Assembly: GCA_964586155.1 (NCBI GenBank)
Contig: CAZPHC010000024.1
Coordinates: 31,506 to 95,505 of the forward strand
Origin: SXNM01 sp964586155
GTDB lineage: Bacteria; Myxococcota_A; UBA9042
DNA length: 64,000 nucleotides
Direction: 5' to 3'
In this document: one piece after another, positions 35,680 to 44,751 of the stretch
Position numbering within the stretch: the stretch's first letter is position 1
Layout of the letters: every line of letters begins with the position of its first letter
Position numbers and translations under genes: made by a program
Notes under the pieces: generated by a model
What the model was told of the DNA's origin: nothing
Database searches by the model: none
Seen by the model: only the letters and a program-made list of their open reading frames with translations

Positions 35680-36124
35680 CCGCGAGTACGGGCACCGAGG
35701 CGCCGCGGACCACCGCCTCGGCCGTCGAGCCGACGAAGAAGCGCGCGAGGCCGGTGCGGCCGTGGGTGCTCATGACGATCATCCGCGCGTCGAGCTTGTC
35801 GGCCGTGTCCAGGATGGCCGTCGCGGGTGGACCTGCGCGGTAGAGGATCTGCTGTTCGGCCCCGAGATCCGCCGCGCGCGCCAGGAAGCGCTCCATCTCG
35901 CCCCGCACGGGCTCGAGCAGCTCGGGCTTGTCGAACAGCCCGTCCCAGACCTGCTCGGCGACGTCTGCGGGCAACCCGTCTTCGGGCACCACGCCCGAGC
36001 CGGGCCGCGGCACGACATGGAGCAGCGTCAGCGTGCAGCCCAGGCGTCGCGCCAGCAGGTCGGCGCTCTCGAGCGCCGCGAGCGAGCCGTCCGAGAAATC
36101 GATGGGGACGAGGATGGTCTTCAC
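35654..36124 (-). CDS. Universal stress protein, UspA family
   Basis: A 156-residue single-domain universal stress protein. It begins MKTILVPIDFSDGS, carries TLTLLHVVPRPG and ends with IVMSTHGRTGLARFFVGSTAEAVVRGASVPVLAVK. The Gly-x-x-Gly...Gly-Ser/Thr pattern near the end fits the ATP-binding subtype. GTG at 36124 is preferred because GAGG is seven bases upstream and it gives the family's standard N-terminus; an ATG at 36157 would add eleven residues. The stop overlaps the convergent upstream gene by 26 bases. Homologues help survival under stress or growth arrest; the partner here is unknown. Confidence 0.9.
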   Translation of the reverse strand: MKTILVPIDFSDGSLAALESADLLARRLGCTLTLLHVVPRPGSGVVPEDGLPADVAEQVWDGLFDKPELLEPVRGEMERFLARAADLGAEQQILYRAGPPATAILDTADKLDARMIVMSTHGRTGLARFFVGSTAEAVVRGASVPVLAVKPFAQLR

Positions 36125-36274
36125 GGTGCACCTCAGCTGCGAGCGGGCAGTCGACATCGGCGATCGGGTCGGGCGTTGCGGGGCCGGCGGCGTCGCCAGC
36201 GATCCGGCCCCCGCCCAGCCTAGGACATCGGCGGCGCGCTGCAATGGCGGCGCGGCCGCGCCGATCGGGCGCCC

Positions 36275-37945
36275 TCAGCGCGTCGCGCCGTCGCGGACGA
36301 AGTGGTGCACCACCAGGCCGGGCAGCACCGTGGGCGGCCCCGAGCGCCAGCCTGCCGCCTGCAGCGGTTCGACCAGGAGCTGGGCCAGGCGCGGCGCGAC
36401 CAGGGTGCCGCCGTCGCCGATCGCCGCGACCAGCCAGACCGCCGGGACGGCGTCGGCGTGGGCGTCCGGCTGCGGCAGCGAGGCGACCATCGCCTCGGCC
36501 TCGGCGCGCAGCGCGGCGATCGACGCCCCCCGCAGCTGCAGCTGGCCCGGCTCTGCCAGCAGCGAGCGCGGGAAGGGCAGGCGCGCGTGGGGGGCGCGCT
36601 GGGAGCGCAGCGCGACCTCGAGCGGTGCCCAGGGCAGGCCGATGACCCAGACGACGTCCTTGGCCGGGGCCGCGGCGATCCGCATGGCCGCCGCCCGATG
36701 CACCGGCGGCGGCGCCGGCACGTCGAGGTAGGCCGCGAGGAGCACGAGCCACGCGCCGGCCTGGGCCGCAAGCGCCAAGGCCGCGGCGACGCGACGACGA
36801 GCCTGCGGCGCGCGGGCGACGGCGTGCTCGAGCCCCAGCGCCCCCAGCGCGGCGAACGCCGGCGCGACCATCAGATCGTAGCGCCCGACGAGGTAGATCG
36901 GGCGCCACATCGAGATCGCCGCCGCGCCGGCCATCGGCAGCAAGAGCGCGGCCCAGAGCAGCGTCGCATCGAAGGCCGCAGGGTCGGCGCTGGCTGGCGC
37001 CGCGTCCGCAGCCTGCGCCGCCGCGTCAGTCCGCGGCCGCCCCAGCGGCGCGGCCGCCAGCCACAGCAGCGGCAGCGCGAGCGTGACGGCGACGCCGGTC
37101 GCCAGGGGCTCGGCCAGCGTCACCGCGCCGAGCTCGCCGAGCCACGAGGGGAAGGGCGTCAGCCCCGCGCACATCGCCAGGGTGCCGCCGACGGCGTCGA
37201 TCGGGCCGTGCCAGTAGTCGGCCAGCCAGGCACCGCCGTGACCCGCCTGGTCGCGCAGGGTCCAGGCGGCCCACGCTCCCCACGGCAGCACGCCCAGCGC
37301 ACCCGCCAGCGCCGTCGCCCGCCGTGTTCCAGGCGGGGCCCGGAACGCGGCGACGGCGACCACCCCCGCCATCAGCACACCGTGGTGGTGCGACAGGCTC
37401 AGCGCCGCGAGCGTCGCCGCCGCCGCGGCCAGCCACGCGCGTCCGGGGCGCCCGCCCTGGCGTGCCGCCTGCAGGCAGCCGACGAGCAGGGGCGCGAGCA
37501 GCGCGAGCAGGGCGTAGGCGCGGGCCTCGGTGCTGTAGTGCAGCAGCCACGGCGACAGCGCCATCGCCATCGCGGCCGCCAGCTGCGCGACGCCTCCACC
37601 GCCTGCGCCGCGCACCACCCACGGCAGCGCCCCGATCAGCGCGACGCCCGCCAGCAGGCTCGGCGCGCGGAGCGAGCCCTCGCCGAAGCCGAACGCGCCG
37701 CCCCACACGTGCAGCAGCAGCGCGTGCAGGGGCGGATGGACGTCCCGCGCCAGCGCCGCCGCGACCTCGCCGACGCCGTCGGCCGAGGCGAAGAGCGCAG
37801 AGCAGGCCTCGTCGAGCCAGAACTCGGCGCGCTCGATGCGCACCAGGCGCAGAAATCCGCCGCCGAGGACCAGCGCGACGACGGTCCACGCCAGCGCACG
37901 TGGCGGCGGGGCAGGAGGCGGGGGCGTGGTGGGGCTCGGGTCCAT
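36275..37945 (-). CDS. GT-C membrane glycosyltransferase (ArnT/PMT/GT39-like)
   Basis: A 556-residue polytopic inner-membrane protein with about twelve hydrophobic helices. The N-terminal motif RIERAEFWLDEACSALFAS carries the Asp-Glu pair that, in GT-C enzymes, lies in the first extracytoplasmic loop and binds metal or activates the acceptor. HPPLHALLLHVW and YSTEARAYALLALLAPLL are further signs of the dolichyl- or polyprenyl-phosphate-sugar-dependent class. The last ~130 residues form a soluble extracytoplasmic domain. The sugar and acceptor are unknown. The ATG at 37945 gives MDPSP followed by a Pro-rich stretch and the first helix. It is transcribed away from the CLC channel. Confidence 0.8.
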   Translation of the reverse strand: MDPSPTTPPPPAPPPRALAWTVVALVLGGGFLRLVRIERAEFWLDEACSALFASADGVGEVAAALARDVHPPLHALLLHVWGGAFGFGEGSLRAPSLLAGVALIGALPWVVRGAGGGGVAQLAAAMAMALSPWLLHYSTEARAYALLALLAPLLVGCLQAARQGGRPGRAWLAAAAATLAALSLSHHHGVLMAGVVAVAAFRAPPGTRRATALAGALGVLPWGAWAAWTLRDQAGHGGAWLADYWHGPIDAVGGTLAMCAGLTPFPSWLGELGAVTLAEPLATGVAVTLALPLLWLAAAPLGRPRTDAAAQAADAAPASADPAAFDATLLWAALLLPMAGAAAISMWRPIYLVGRYDLMVAPAFAALGALGLEHAVARAPQARRRVAAALALAAQAGAWLVLLAAYLDVPAPPPVHRAAAMRIAAAPAKDVVWVIGLPWAPLEVALRSQRAPHARLPFPRSLLAEPGQLQLRGASIAALRAEAEAMVASLPQPDAHADAVPAVWLVAAIGDGGTLVAPRLAQLLVEPLQAAGWRSGPPTVLPGLVVHHFVRDGATR

Positions 37946-38245
37946 GCGATCCGGCGGGCAGGCTTCGGGCGCGGCGCGGCGGCTGCCGTGCGGTCGCGCC
38001 GGATGCCGCAAGCATCGCAGCAACGGCGACGAAATGCAGCCGGGCGGCGCGTGCACCGCGTGCCTGCCGTGACCGACGCCGTCGTCGTCGCCCCGGGCTG
38101 CCCGGATCCGAACCCGGTAGATCCCTGGAGGCGCAAAGAGTTGACACAGGCGCGAGGTTTCGCCAGAACGCCGCGCCGACGATGCGGCTTGGCCCCGAGG
38201 GCCCCACTGGCGCCCCCCACCCCCCGCGCCGCGACGACCGACAGC
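37946..38245. other. Divergent intergenic region, 300 bases
   Basis: This spacer separates the GT-C glycosyltransferase and the CLC channel, which are transcribed away from each other, so both promoters should be here. A perfect TTGACA hexamer lies at 38141-38146 on the plus strand. At 16-18 bases downstream no sequence resembles TATAAT, so a sigma-70-type promoter is not confirmed. Nothing else recognisable was found. Confidence 0.3.
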
Positions 38246-40309
38246 ATGCCGTCCGAACCTCCATCGACCCTCCGAGATCGGCTCTCGCGCAGCAGCGCGG
38301 CATGGGAGCGGGGCGCCAACTACTTCCGCGTCCACGACTCGCGCGCGTTCGGCAGGTTGATGCTGCTCTACGTCGCGCTCGGCGTGCTGGTCGGCGGCGT
38401 CGCCATCCTGTTCCACATCGCGGTCGAGGCTGCGGAGCACTTCCTGCTCGGCGGCCTCGCCGGCTTCCACCCGCCTTCGCCCGGCGGCGAGTCGCCACTG
38501 TTCGAGCCGACGCATACCGAGTTCCGCCGCTGGGTGTTGATCATCCTGCCTGCTGCGGGCGCCCTGGTCTCGGGGCTGCTGGTCGAGCGTTTCGCGCCGG
38601 AGGCCGCCGGCGGCGGCATCAACGCGCTGATCCGCGCCTACCACGAGGGGGCGCACATCCGGCGGCGCGTGGTCTGGGTCAAGACCGTCGCGTCGGCGCT
38701 GGTGCTCGGCTCGGGCGGCTCGGCGGGTCGTGAGGGCCCGGTGGCGCAGGTCGGCCTCTCGGTCGGGGCGCTGGTCGCGCGCGCGCTGCGCCTGGATCGG
38801 CGCGAGACGTTGACGTTGGCCGCGGCTGGCGCTGCCGCCGGCATCGGCGCGATCTTCCACGCGCCCGTCGCCTCGGCGCTGCTGGTGGCCGAGATCCTCT
38901 ACCGCGAGATGGAGTTGGAGCACGAGGTCATCGTGCCATCGCTGATCGCCAGCATCGTCAGCTACTCGATCTACACCATCAAGTTCGCCTGGAGCCCGCT
39001 TTTTGTCCTGCGCGGCTACACCTTCGAGAACCCGCTCGAGCTCGGGCCCTACCTGGTGCTGGCGCTGGTGCTCGGCATCCAGGCGCGCTGGTTCACGTCG
39101 TTCTTCCAGGCGGTGTCGACCTACTTCCTGCAACTGAAGGTGCCCGCTGGCGTCAAGCCGGCGATCGGCGGTCTCGGCGTCGGCGTGATCGGCTACATGC
39201 TGCCGCAGTCGGTCGGCACGGGCTACGGCATCCTGCAAGGCGCGCTCGACGGCAACATCGACCTCGGCATCCTGCTCGGCCTCGCGCTGCTCAAGATCGT
39301 GACGACGACGCTGACGGTCGGCTCGGGCGGCTCGGGCGGTGACTTCGGCCCGTCGATCGTGATCGGCGGCGCGCTCGGCGGCGTCGTCGGTGGCGCCACC
39401 GTCTTCTTGTTCCCCGGCTTGGGCGCCAACCCGAGCGCCTTCGTCGTGCTCGGCATGGTCGGATTCTTCTCGGCGGTGTCCAATGCGCCGATCTCGACGA
39501 TCATCCTGGTGACCGAGATGACGGGCAACTACCACATGCTCGTGCCGGCGATGTGGGTCTGCGTCATCGCCTATCTGCTCACCCGCGACATCTCGATCTT
39601 CGACGCCCAGCGCGCCACCCGCATGGACGCCCCCGGCCACCTGGCCGAGGCGCTGGACGGCGCGGCGCGGCGCTACTCGGTCGCCGACGCCATCCAGAAC
39701 CGCGAGCACGAGGAGCCGGTCTCGATCCACCCCGACACCTCGATCGGCGAGCTGCGGTCGCTGTTCGGCCAGAGCCACCACTCGGTCTTCCCGGTGGTGG
39801 ACGACGAGGGCTTCCTGCTGGGCGTCGTCGGCGACGCCTCGCTGCGAGAGGCCGTCGTCGAGGGGGATCTGGACGGCCTGATCGTGGCCGCCGACCTCGT
39901 CGAGGCCGCGCCGACGCTGCGCATGGACGAGCCGTTGCGGATGGCGATGGACAAGCTCGTCGCCAGCCACCAGGACGAGCTCGTGATCGTCGACGCCGAA
40001 GACGAGCGCGTCGTCGTCGGCACCTTGAGCCGCCGCGACGTCGTCGCTTTCTTTGACGAGGGGTTGCAGCAGGCCGAGCGCGACAGCGCGCCCGAGCCGC
40101 CGCCGACCAGCGTGCTCGAGGTCCTGGGCTCGCTCGTGGTCGACGCGCGCGCTGCGCTCGTCGCCGGCGTCACGCCGGGGCAGGGGCCCGCGCCCGAGCC
40201 GTCCGCCGCCGCGCCCGAGACGCCTGTTGGCACGCCGTCCGCCACGGGCGCCGCCGGCAGCGCCCCCGCCGACAGCGACGCCGCCGACAGCGACGCCGCC
40301 GGAACCTGA
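38246..40309 (+). CDS. CLC-family chloride channel with C-terminal CBS domains
   Basis: A 687-residue CLC protein. It has the anion-site motifs GSGGSAGREGPVAQ (gating Glu163 present) and GSGGSGGDFGPSIVIGGALGG, with about ten membrane helices up to residue ~440. A pair of CBS domains (about 475-610: VSIHPDTSIGELRSLF and APTLRMDEPLRMAMDKL) follows and could sense nucleotides. An Ala/Pro/Asp-rich tail closes the protein. By hand alignment the proton-glutamate position of CLC antiporters is Ile (LLVAEILYREM), and the usual GSGIP motif reads GGGIN. Both hint at a passive channel rather than a Cl-/H+ exchanger, which is an inference. No clear ribosome site precedes the ATG at 38246. Confidence 0.9.
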   Translation: MPSEPPSTLRDRLSRSSAAWERGANYFRVHDSRAFGRLMLLYVALGVLVGGVAILFHIAVEAAEHFLLGGLAGFHPPSPGGESPLFEPTHTEFRRWVLIILPAAGALVSGLLVERFAPEAAGGGINALIRAYHEGAHIRRRVVWVKTVASALVLGSGGSAGREGPVAQVGLSVGALVARALRLDRRETLTLAAAGAAAGIGAIFHAPVASALLVAEILYREMELEHEVIVPSLIASIVSYSIYTIKFAWSPLFVLRGYTFENPLELGPYLVLALVLGIQARWFTSFFQAVSTYFLQLKVPAGVKPAIGGLGVGVIGYMLPQSVGTGYGILQGALDGNIDLGILLGLALLKIVTTTLTVGSGGSGGDFGPSIVIGGALGGVVGGATVFLFPGLGANPSAFVVLGMVGFFSAVSNAPISTIILVTEMTGNYHMLVPAMWVCVIAYLLTRDISIFDAQRATRMDAPGHLAEALDGAARRYSVADAIQNREHEEPVSIHPDTSIGELRSLFGQSHHSVFPVVDDEGFLLGVVGDASLREAVVEGDLDGLIVAADLVEAAPTLRMDEPLRMAMDKLVASHQDELVIVDAEDERVVVGTLSRRDVVAFFDEGLQQAERDSAPEPPPTSVLEVLGSLVVDARAALVAGVTPGQGPAPEPSAAAPETPVGTPSATGAAGSAPADSDAADSDAAGT

Positions 40310-40486
40310 GCGCCGACGCCAGCCGGCCCGCAGCATCGCTGCTTGACGCACGCCTGGGGCGTGGCGATCCTCCCCAGCGCCTCGAACGCGCGTGGTCCAG
40401 GTCGACCGGCCCGTCGCCGCGCCGGACAGGCTCGAAGCCGCGGCCGCCCGGCCGCGACGTGACCGGGGCGCGCAGGAGGTCATTGC

Positions 40487-41404
40487 GTGAGGGCCTACGT
40501 CCGCCTGCGCGGTCCCAACTCGGCCGAATGGTTGCTTGGCCCGGGGGACGTGATCGGCCGCCTGGCCAGCGCTGCGCTGCCGATCGACAGCGCCCGCATC
40601 TCCGAGGCCCACGCCCTGATCAGCCTGCGCGCCGGCTCGCTGCGCCTGCTCGGCCTGCGCAGCATGGTCGCGGTCGATGGCGCCCTGGTGTCCGACGTCG
40701 AGCTCGTCCCCGGCCTGCGCGTCGAGCTGGCCCCAGGCATCGCGCTGACGGTGCTCGACGTCGAGCTGCCGTCCGAGCTGCTGGCCTTGCAGGGCGCGTC
40801 GCTGCCGCGCCAGGTGCTGACGACCACCTGTTGCCTGGTCGCCCAGCCGCAGCTGGCGCTGGTCAATGGCTACCATGAGGGCGCGCTCGGGCAGTTCTGG
40901 CCGGTCGGCGTGGAGTGGCGCGGCCGCATCGATGGCGCGCCGGCGCAGACGCTGCGGCCCGGCCAGCGCCTCGCCGTCGGCGGCCACGAGGTCGAGGTCG
41001 TCACGGTGCAGGTGCAGGACGCCGGCGCGCCGCGGACGGTCGTGCAGGGCGCGCTGAGCCCGGCGCTGCGCATCGTCGCCAGCTACGAGACAGTGCAGAT
41101 CTACCGGCAGCAGGCCGATGGCCGCGACGGCGACGTGCCGGTGGTGATCCAGGGCATCCCCGCGCAGATCGTCTCGGAGCTGGTCGCCGTCCAGGGTCCC
41201 GTCAACTGGGAGACCATCGCCGGACAGATCTGGCGCGGCGAGGACGACAGGGCGCGCCTGCGCCGCCGCTGGGACGTCGGTCTGACCCGCGTGCGCGACA
41301 AGCTGCGCCAGGCAGGCATCCGCCCCGATCTGCTGCGCTCGCATGGCCGCGGCGAGGTCGAGCTGCTGCTGTTGCCCGGGGACGTGGTCGATGACCGGAC
41401 CTGA
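40487..41404 (+). CDS. FHA-like domain protein coupled to a receptor kinase
   Basis: A 305-residue protein. Residues 1-105 read as a forkhead-associated (FHA) or related fold: GDVIGRLASAALPIDSARISEAHALISLRAGSLRLLGL. It has the G-x-x-x-G-R start, the R-x-S-E-x-H variation of the phosphothreonine-binding motif and a GSLRL-type strand. A middle region (~110-205) could be a second beta domain. The last ~90 residues (PAQIVSELVAVQGPVNWETIAGQIW, then DDRARLRRRWDVGLTRVRDKLRQAGI) look like a winged helix of the response-regulator type. So it may read a phosphothreonine and contact DNA or another protein. GTG 40487 has AGGAGG about seven bases upstream. The last 14 bases overlap the downstream kinase gene. 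Confidence 0.7.
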   Translation: MRAYVRLRGPNSAEWLLGPGDVIGRLASAALPIDSARISEAHALISLRAGSLRLLGLRSMVAVDGALVSDVELVPGLRVELAPGIALTVLDVELPSELLALQGASLPRQVLTTTCCLVAQPQLALVNGYHEGALGQFWPVGVEWRGRIDGAPAQTLRPGQRLAVGGHEVEVVTVQVQDAGAPRTVVQGALSPALRIVASYETVQIYRQQADGRDGDVPVVIQGIPAQIVSELVAVQGPVNWETIAGQIWRGEDDRARLRRRWDVGLTRVRDKLRQAGIRPDLLRSHGRGEVELLLLPGDVVDDRT

Positions 41405-44400
41405 GCCCAACGGCGACAGCGACGCCGGCTGGGGCGTGTCGCCGGCCCAGGCGCCCGGGGCAGCCTGGAACGCCGCCGCCGCCGGGGCCGCGTCGGCGAT
41501 CGCCATCGCCCGCCACGCTCCCGCGGTGCCCGACGCGTCCGCGCCGCCCGCGCCCGAGGGGGTGACGCCGCTCCAGCGCCCTGGCGCCGCCGACGATCGC
41601 GACCCGTTCGGACCCGACCCGGGCGCGCGCGCCTTCGCCGTGCCCGAAGCCACGCGCTACGCCGACGGCGGCCTGCTCGGTCAGGGCGGCATGGGCGTCG
41701 TCACCGCGACCCTCGACCGCAGGCTCGGCCGCGTGGTCGCGCGCAAACAGGTGGCGCACGCGGCCCGGGTCGACCCCACGGCGCGGGCCCGACTCGCCCG
41801 CGAGGCCGCGATCACGGCCCGCCTGGACCACCCCGGCATCGTGCCGGTCTACGACGCTGGCGTCGGCCCGGACGGCGAGCCCTACTACACGATGCGCCTC
41901 GTGATGGGTCGCACCCTCGCCGACGCCATCGCCGCCCAAGTCGACGACGCGGGCCGCATTCGCCTGCTGCGGCGGGCCCTGGCCGCGATCGAAGCGATCG
42001 CCTACGCCCACGACAAGGGCGTGATCCACCGCGACCTCAAGCCGGCGAACATCCTGCTCGGCAGCTTCGGCGAGGCCCAGGTCGTCGATTGGGGGTTGGC
42101 GCGCCAGCTCGCGCAGCACGACGGCACGGACGGGGATCCGAGCGGCAGCCCGGACGGCGGCGACGCGCCGTCGGTCGATGACGCCGGCCACGCCGAGGCC
42201 CACGACGCCGCGATCACGCGGATCGGCGCCATCGTCGGCACGCCCGGCTACCTCGCCCCCGAGGTCGCGGCCGGCGCGCCGCACAGCAAACGCAGCGACG
42301 TCTACGGCCTCGGCGTCGCGCTGCGCGAGATCGTGGCGACCGCCGAGGCGCCAGGCGAGCTGCTGGCGATCCTCGACTGCGCCACCGCCGCCGATCCCTC
42401 GGCGCGCTACCCGGACGCCGGCGCCCTGGCCGAAGACCTCGAGGCCTGGCTCGACGGTCGCCGCGTCACCGCGCACCGCTACTCGCCGTGGGAGCACGTG
42501 CGGCGCCTGGCCCGGCTGTGGCGGACGCCGCTGTGGATCGCGGGCCTCGCGCTGGCGGCCGTCGCGGCGGTCCTGGTCGGGGCGCTGGTCTGGACCTCGT
42601 CCGAGCGCGACGCCGCGATCGACGCGGAACGGCGCGCCGTGGCCGCCCACGCCGTCGCCAACCGCAGCCTGGCGCGCGCGCTGCTCGGCGCGGCCCAGGC
42701 GTCCGCCGCGATCCTGCAGCTGCCCGAGGCCGAGGTCCTCGCCGCGCACGCGCTGCGCGTCGCCGACGATCCGCTGGCGCGCGGCGTGCTGATGCGGGCG
42801 CGGGTCCAGGACGTCGCCCTGCGCGCAAGTCCGACCGCGCTGCCCAGCGACTGCGTCCGTCGCGATTGGAGCCTCGACGGCTCGCTCGGTGCGTGCGCCC
42901 GCGACCGCACGCTCGAGCTCTGGCAGCTCGAGCCGCTGCGGCTGCGCTGGAAGCGCACGATCACCGCCCATTCGCTGGCTCTCACCGCGCGGCACGTCCT
43001 CGTCAGCGAGGGCATCGGCGAGCTGACGCGACTCGACCTCGAGACGGGCGCCGTGCTCGCGCCGTCGCCGCCGCCCTCGCCGGCGCTCAGCGGGGATTGG
43101 CCGCCGGGCGAGCGCGACGATCGGGCGCTGCGCTTCAACGTCGCGCAGGTCGTCGTCGTGGACGCGGCCTCCGGCGCCCTGCAGACCTGGCCCAGCTGCG
43201 ACGGCCGCGCCACGGTCGCCGCCGCACGCTGCAGCCACGGCGCGGCGACGGGGGCGGTCGCCGTCGTCTGCGAGGACGGCCTGCTCACGGTGCTCGACGC
43301 CGCCGGCCTGCCCGTGGCCAGCACCCACACCGGCCTCGACCAGCAGCACCGCAGCGTCGGCGTGGTCAACTGGAGCCGCGACTGCGGAACGCTCTATCTC
43401 GGCACGCACGACGGCACCGTCGCGGCGCTCGCCATGCCCGGGGCGTCAGCGCGCTTCCAGCTCGCGGCCAACGTCGGTCAGGTCGTCACGCTCGTCGCCG
43501 ACGCGCAGTGGCTGGTGGTCGCCGGCGAGCGCGGCGGCGTGGAGCTGCGGCACCCGCAGACCGGTGTGCTGCTGGGCCGCTTGCCGACGCGGGCAGGGCG
43601 CGAGTTCCGCCTGCGCGGCGACGGCGAGCTGCGGACCTTCGGCAGCGCGTTGTGGCGTTGGCGGCTACCGGCCTCCCCGGTCGCGCTGACCTTGCCGGCC
43701 GGGCCGCGGACACATGGCCTCGCCGCCGCCGCCCTGGCCCCCGATGGCCGCCGTCTCGGCATCGGTCGCGCCGACGGGACCGTCCTGATCGCGCCCGTCG
43801 ACGGGGACCCCGCCTTCGTCGATCCGGTCACGTTCGCCAACATCGCGAAGTTCGCCGCGTGGACGCGCGACGGCAGCGCGCTCGTCGTGTCGGGTGTCGC
43901 CGAGCCCGGCCTGCGGCGGTACCGCCTGGACGGGAGCGGTCCGCGCGCGGTGCCGACGTCGGCGGCGTGGCAGAGCGCCGGGCTGCGCCGCGTCGTGGCG
44001 CTGGCCAGCGGCACGCTGCTGACGATCGACTACGGCGGCACCCTGGCCGCGTGGGCCGACGGCGGCGAAGGCCTGCCCGTCGAGCTGGCGCAGCGGCCCG
44101 ACAGCCACCGTCCGTCCTGGCTCGACCTCTCGACCGACGCGGCCGGACGGCGGGCCGTGGCCGTCGACAGCGCGGGCGCCATCGAGCTCTGCCACGACGG
44201 CAGGCCGGTGCGCTGCGCGCCTGTCGGGCTCGTGGCCGGCGCCGAAGTCGCGGCGTTGCCCACGCGCGATGGCCTGGTCTACGTCGCGGGGCCCGGCCAG
44301 GTCGTCGCGCTCGACGCGCACGGGGCGCAGGTGGCGCGCGCCGAGACCGGGGGGATCCGCGTCCACGACCTCGCCATCAGCCCCGACGACGCCTGGCTGG

Positions 44401-44687
44401 TCGCGGCACAGCTCGACGGCCGTGTCCGGATCCTGGACCGCGCGACGCTGCAGCTCCGGGCGCTGACGGGCGGGCACGACCGGCGGGTCTCGGCCGTGTC
44501 GTTCGACGCCGCGGGCCGGACGCTGGCGAGCGCGAGCTGGGACGGCAGCGTGCTGCTCTGGGATGTCGCGACCCTGGACCTGCCGGTGGCCACCCTGGTG
44601 CGCCAGGCGACCGAGCGCTGGGGCCTGGCGTTGGACGACGTGCTCGACGCGGACGGCGCGATCGCCGCGACGGGTCCGGTCCCGTGA
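41391..44687 (+). CDS. Receptor-type Ser/Thr protein kinase with WD40-like repeat ectodomain
   Basis: A 1,098-residue membrane kinase. After an Ala/Pro-rich leader, the kinase domain spans ~90-360: loop GQGGMGVV, ATP-binding Lys in VARKQVA, catalytic HRDLKPANILL, and VVDWGLA in place of the usual DFG. A Ser/Asp/Gly-rich insert follows before GTPGYLAPEV. One membrane helix lies at ~380-405 (TPLWIAGLALAAVAAVLVGALVW), then a helical stretch and about 600 residues of WD40/YVTN-like repeats (for example GRTLASASWDGSVLLWDVATLDL at the end, quoted in part). The kinase has HRD Asp and the Mg-binding Asp, so activity is expected. The gene overlaps the FHA-like gene by 14 bases, suggesting the pair signals together. 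Confidence 0.88.
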   Translation: MTGPEPNGDSDAGWGVSPAQAPGAAWNAAAAGAASAIAIARHAPAVPDASAPPAPEGVTPLQRPGAADDRDPFGPDPGARAFAVPEATRYADGGLLGQGGMGVVTATLDRRLGRVVARKQVAHAARVDPTARARLAREAAITARLDHPGIVPVYDAGVGPDGEPYYTMRLVMGRTLADAIAAQVDDAGRIRLLRRALAAIEAIAYAHDKGVIHRDLKPANILLGSFGEAQVVDWGLARQLAQHDGTDGDPSGSPDGGDAPSVDDAGHAEAHDAAITRIGAIVGTPGYLAPEVAAGAPHSKRSDVYGLGVALREIVATAEAPGELLAILDCATAADPSARYPDAGALAEDLEAWLDGRRVTAHRYSPWEHVRRLARLWRTPLWIAGLALAAVAAVLVGALVWTSSERDAAIDAERRAVAAHAVANRSLARALLGAAQASAAILQLPEAEVLAAHALRVADDPLARGVLMRARVQDVALRASPTALPSDCVRRDWSLDGSLGACARDRTLELWQLEPLRLRWKRTITAHSLALTARHVLVSEGIGELTRLDLETGAVLAPSPPPSPALSGDWPPGERDDRALRFNVAQVVVVDAASGALQTWPSCDGRATVAAARCSHGAATGAVAVVCEDGLLTVLDAAGLPVASTHTGLDQQHRSVGVVNWSRDCGTLYLGTHDGTVAALAMPGASARFQLAANVGQVVTLVADAQWLVVAGERGGVELRHPQTGVLLGRLPTRAGREFRLRGDGELRTFGSALWRWRLPASPVALTLPAGPRTHGLAAAALAPDGRRLGIGRADGTVLIAPVDGDPAFVDPVTFANIAKFAAWTRDGSALVVSGVAEPGLRRYRLDGSGPRAVPTSAAWQSAGLRRVVALASGTLLTIDYGGTLAAWADGGEGLPVELAQRPDSHRPSWLDLSTDAAGRRAVAVDSAGAIELCHDGRPVRCAPVGLVAGAEVAALPTRDGLVYVAGPGQVVALDAHGAQVARAETGGIRVHDLAISPDDAWLVAAQLDGRVRILDRATLQLRALTGGHDRRVSAVSFDAAGRTLASASWDGSVLLWDVATLDLPVATLVRQATERWGLALDDVLDADGAIAATGPVP

Positions 44688-44751
44688 GCGTCGCGCAAGC
44701 GCTCGCCGCAGCGGCGTCGGTCGCCGATGCGCGGCCCGACGGCGTGCGCCG

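Noticed and set aside
38141..38169. TTGACA as -35 of a sigma-70-type promoter for the CLC gene
   Set aside because: No -10-like hexamer at 16-18 bases; kept only as a note in the intergenic entry.
36275..41653. The 1,792-codon minus-strand frame extending the GT-C glycosyltransferase far upstream
   Set aside because: Only the last 556 codons look like protein; the upstream part is antisense to the CLC channel and FHA-like gene.
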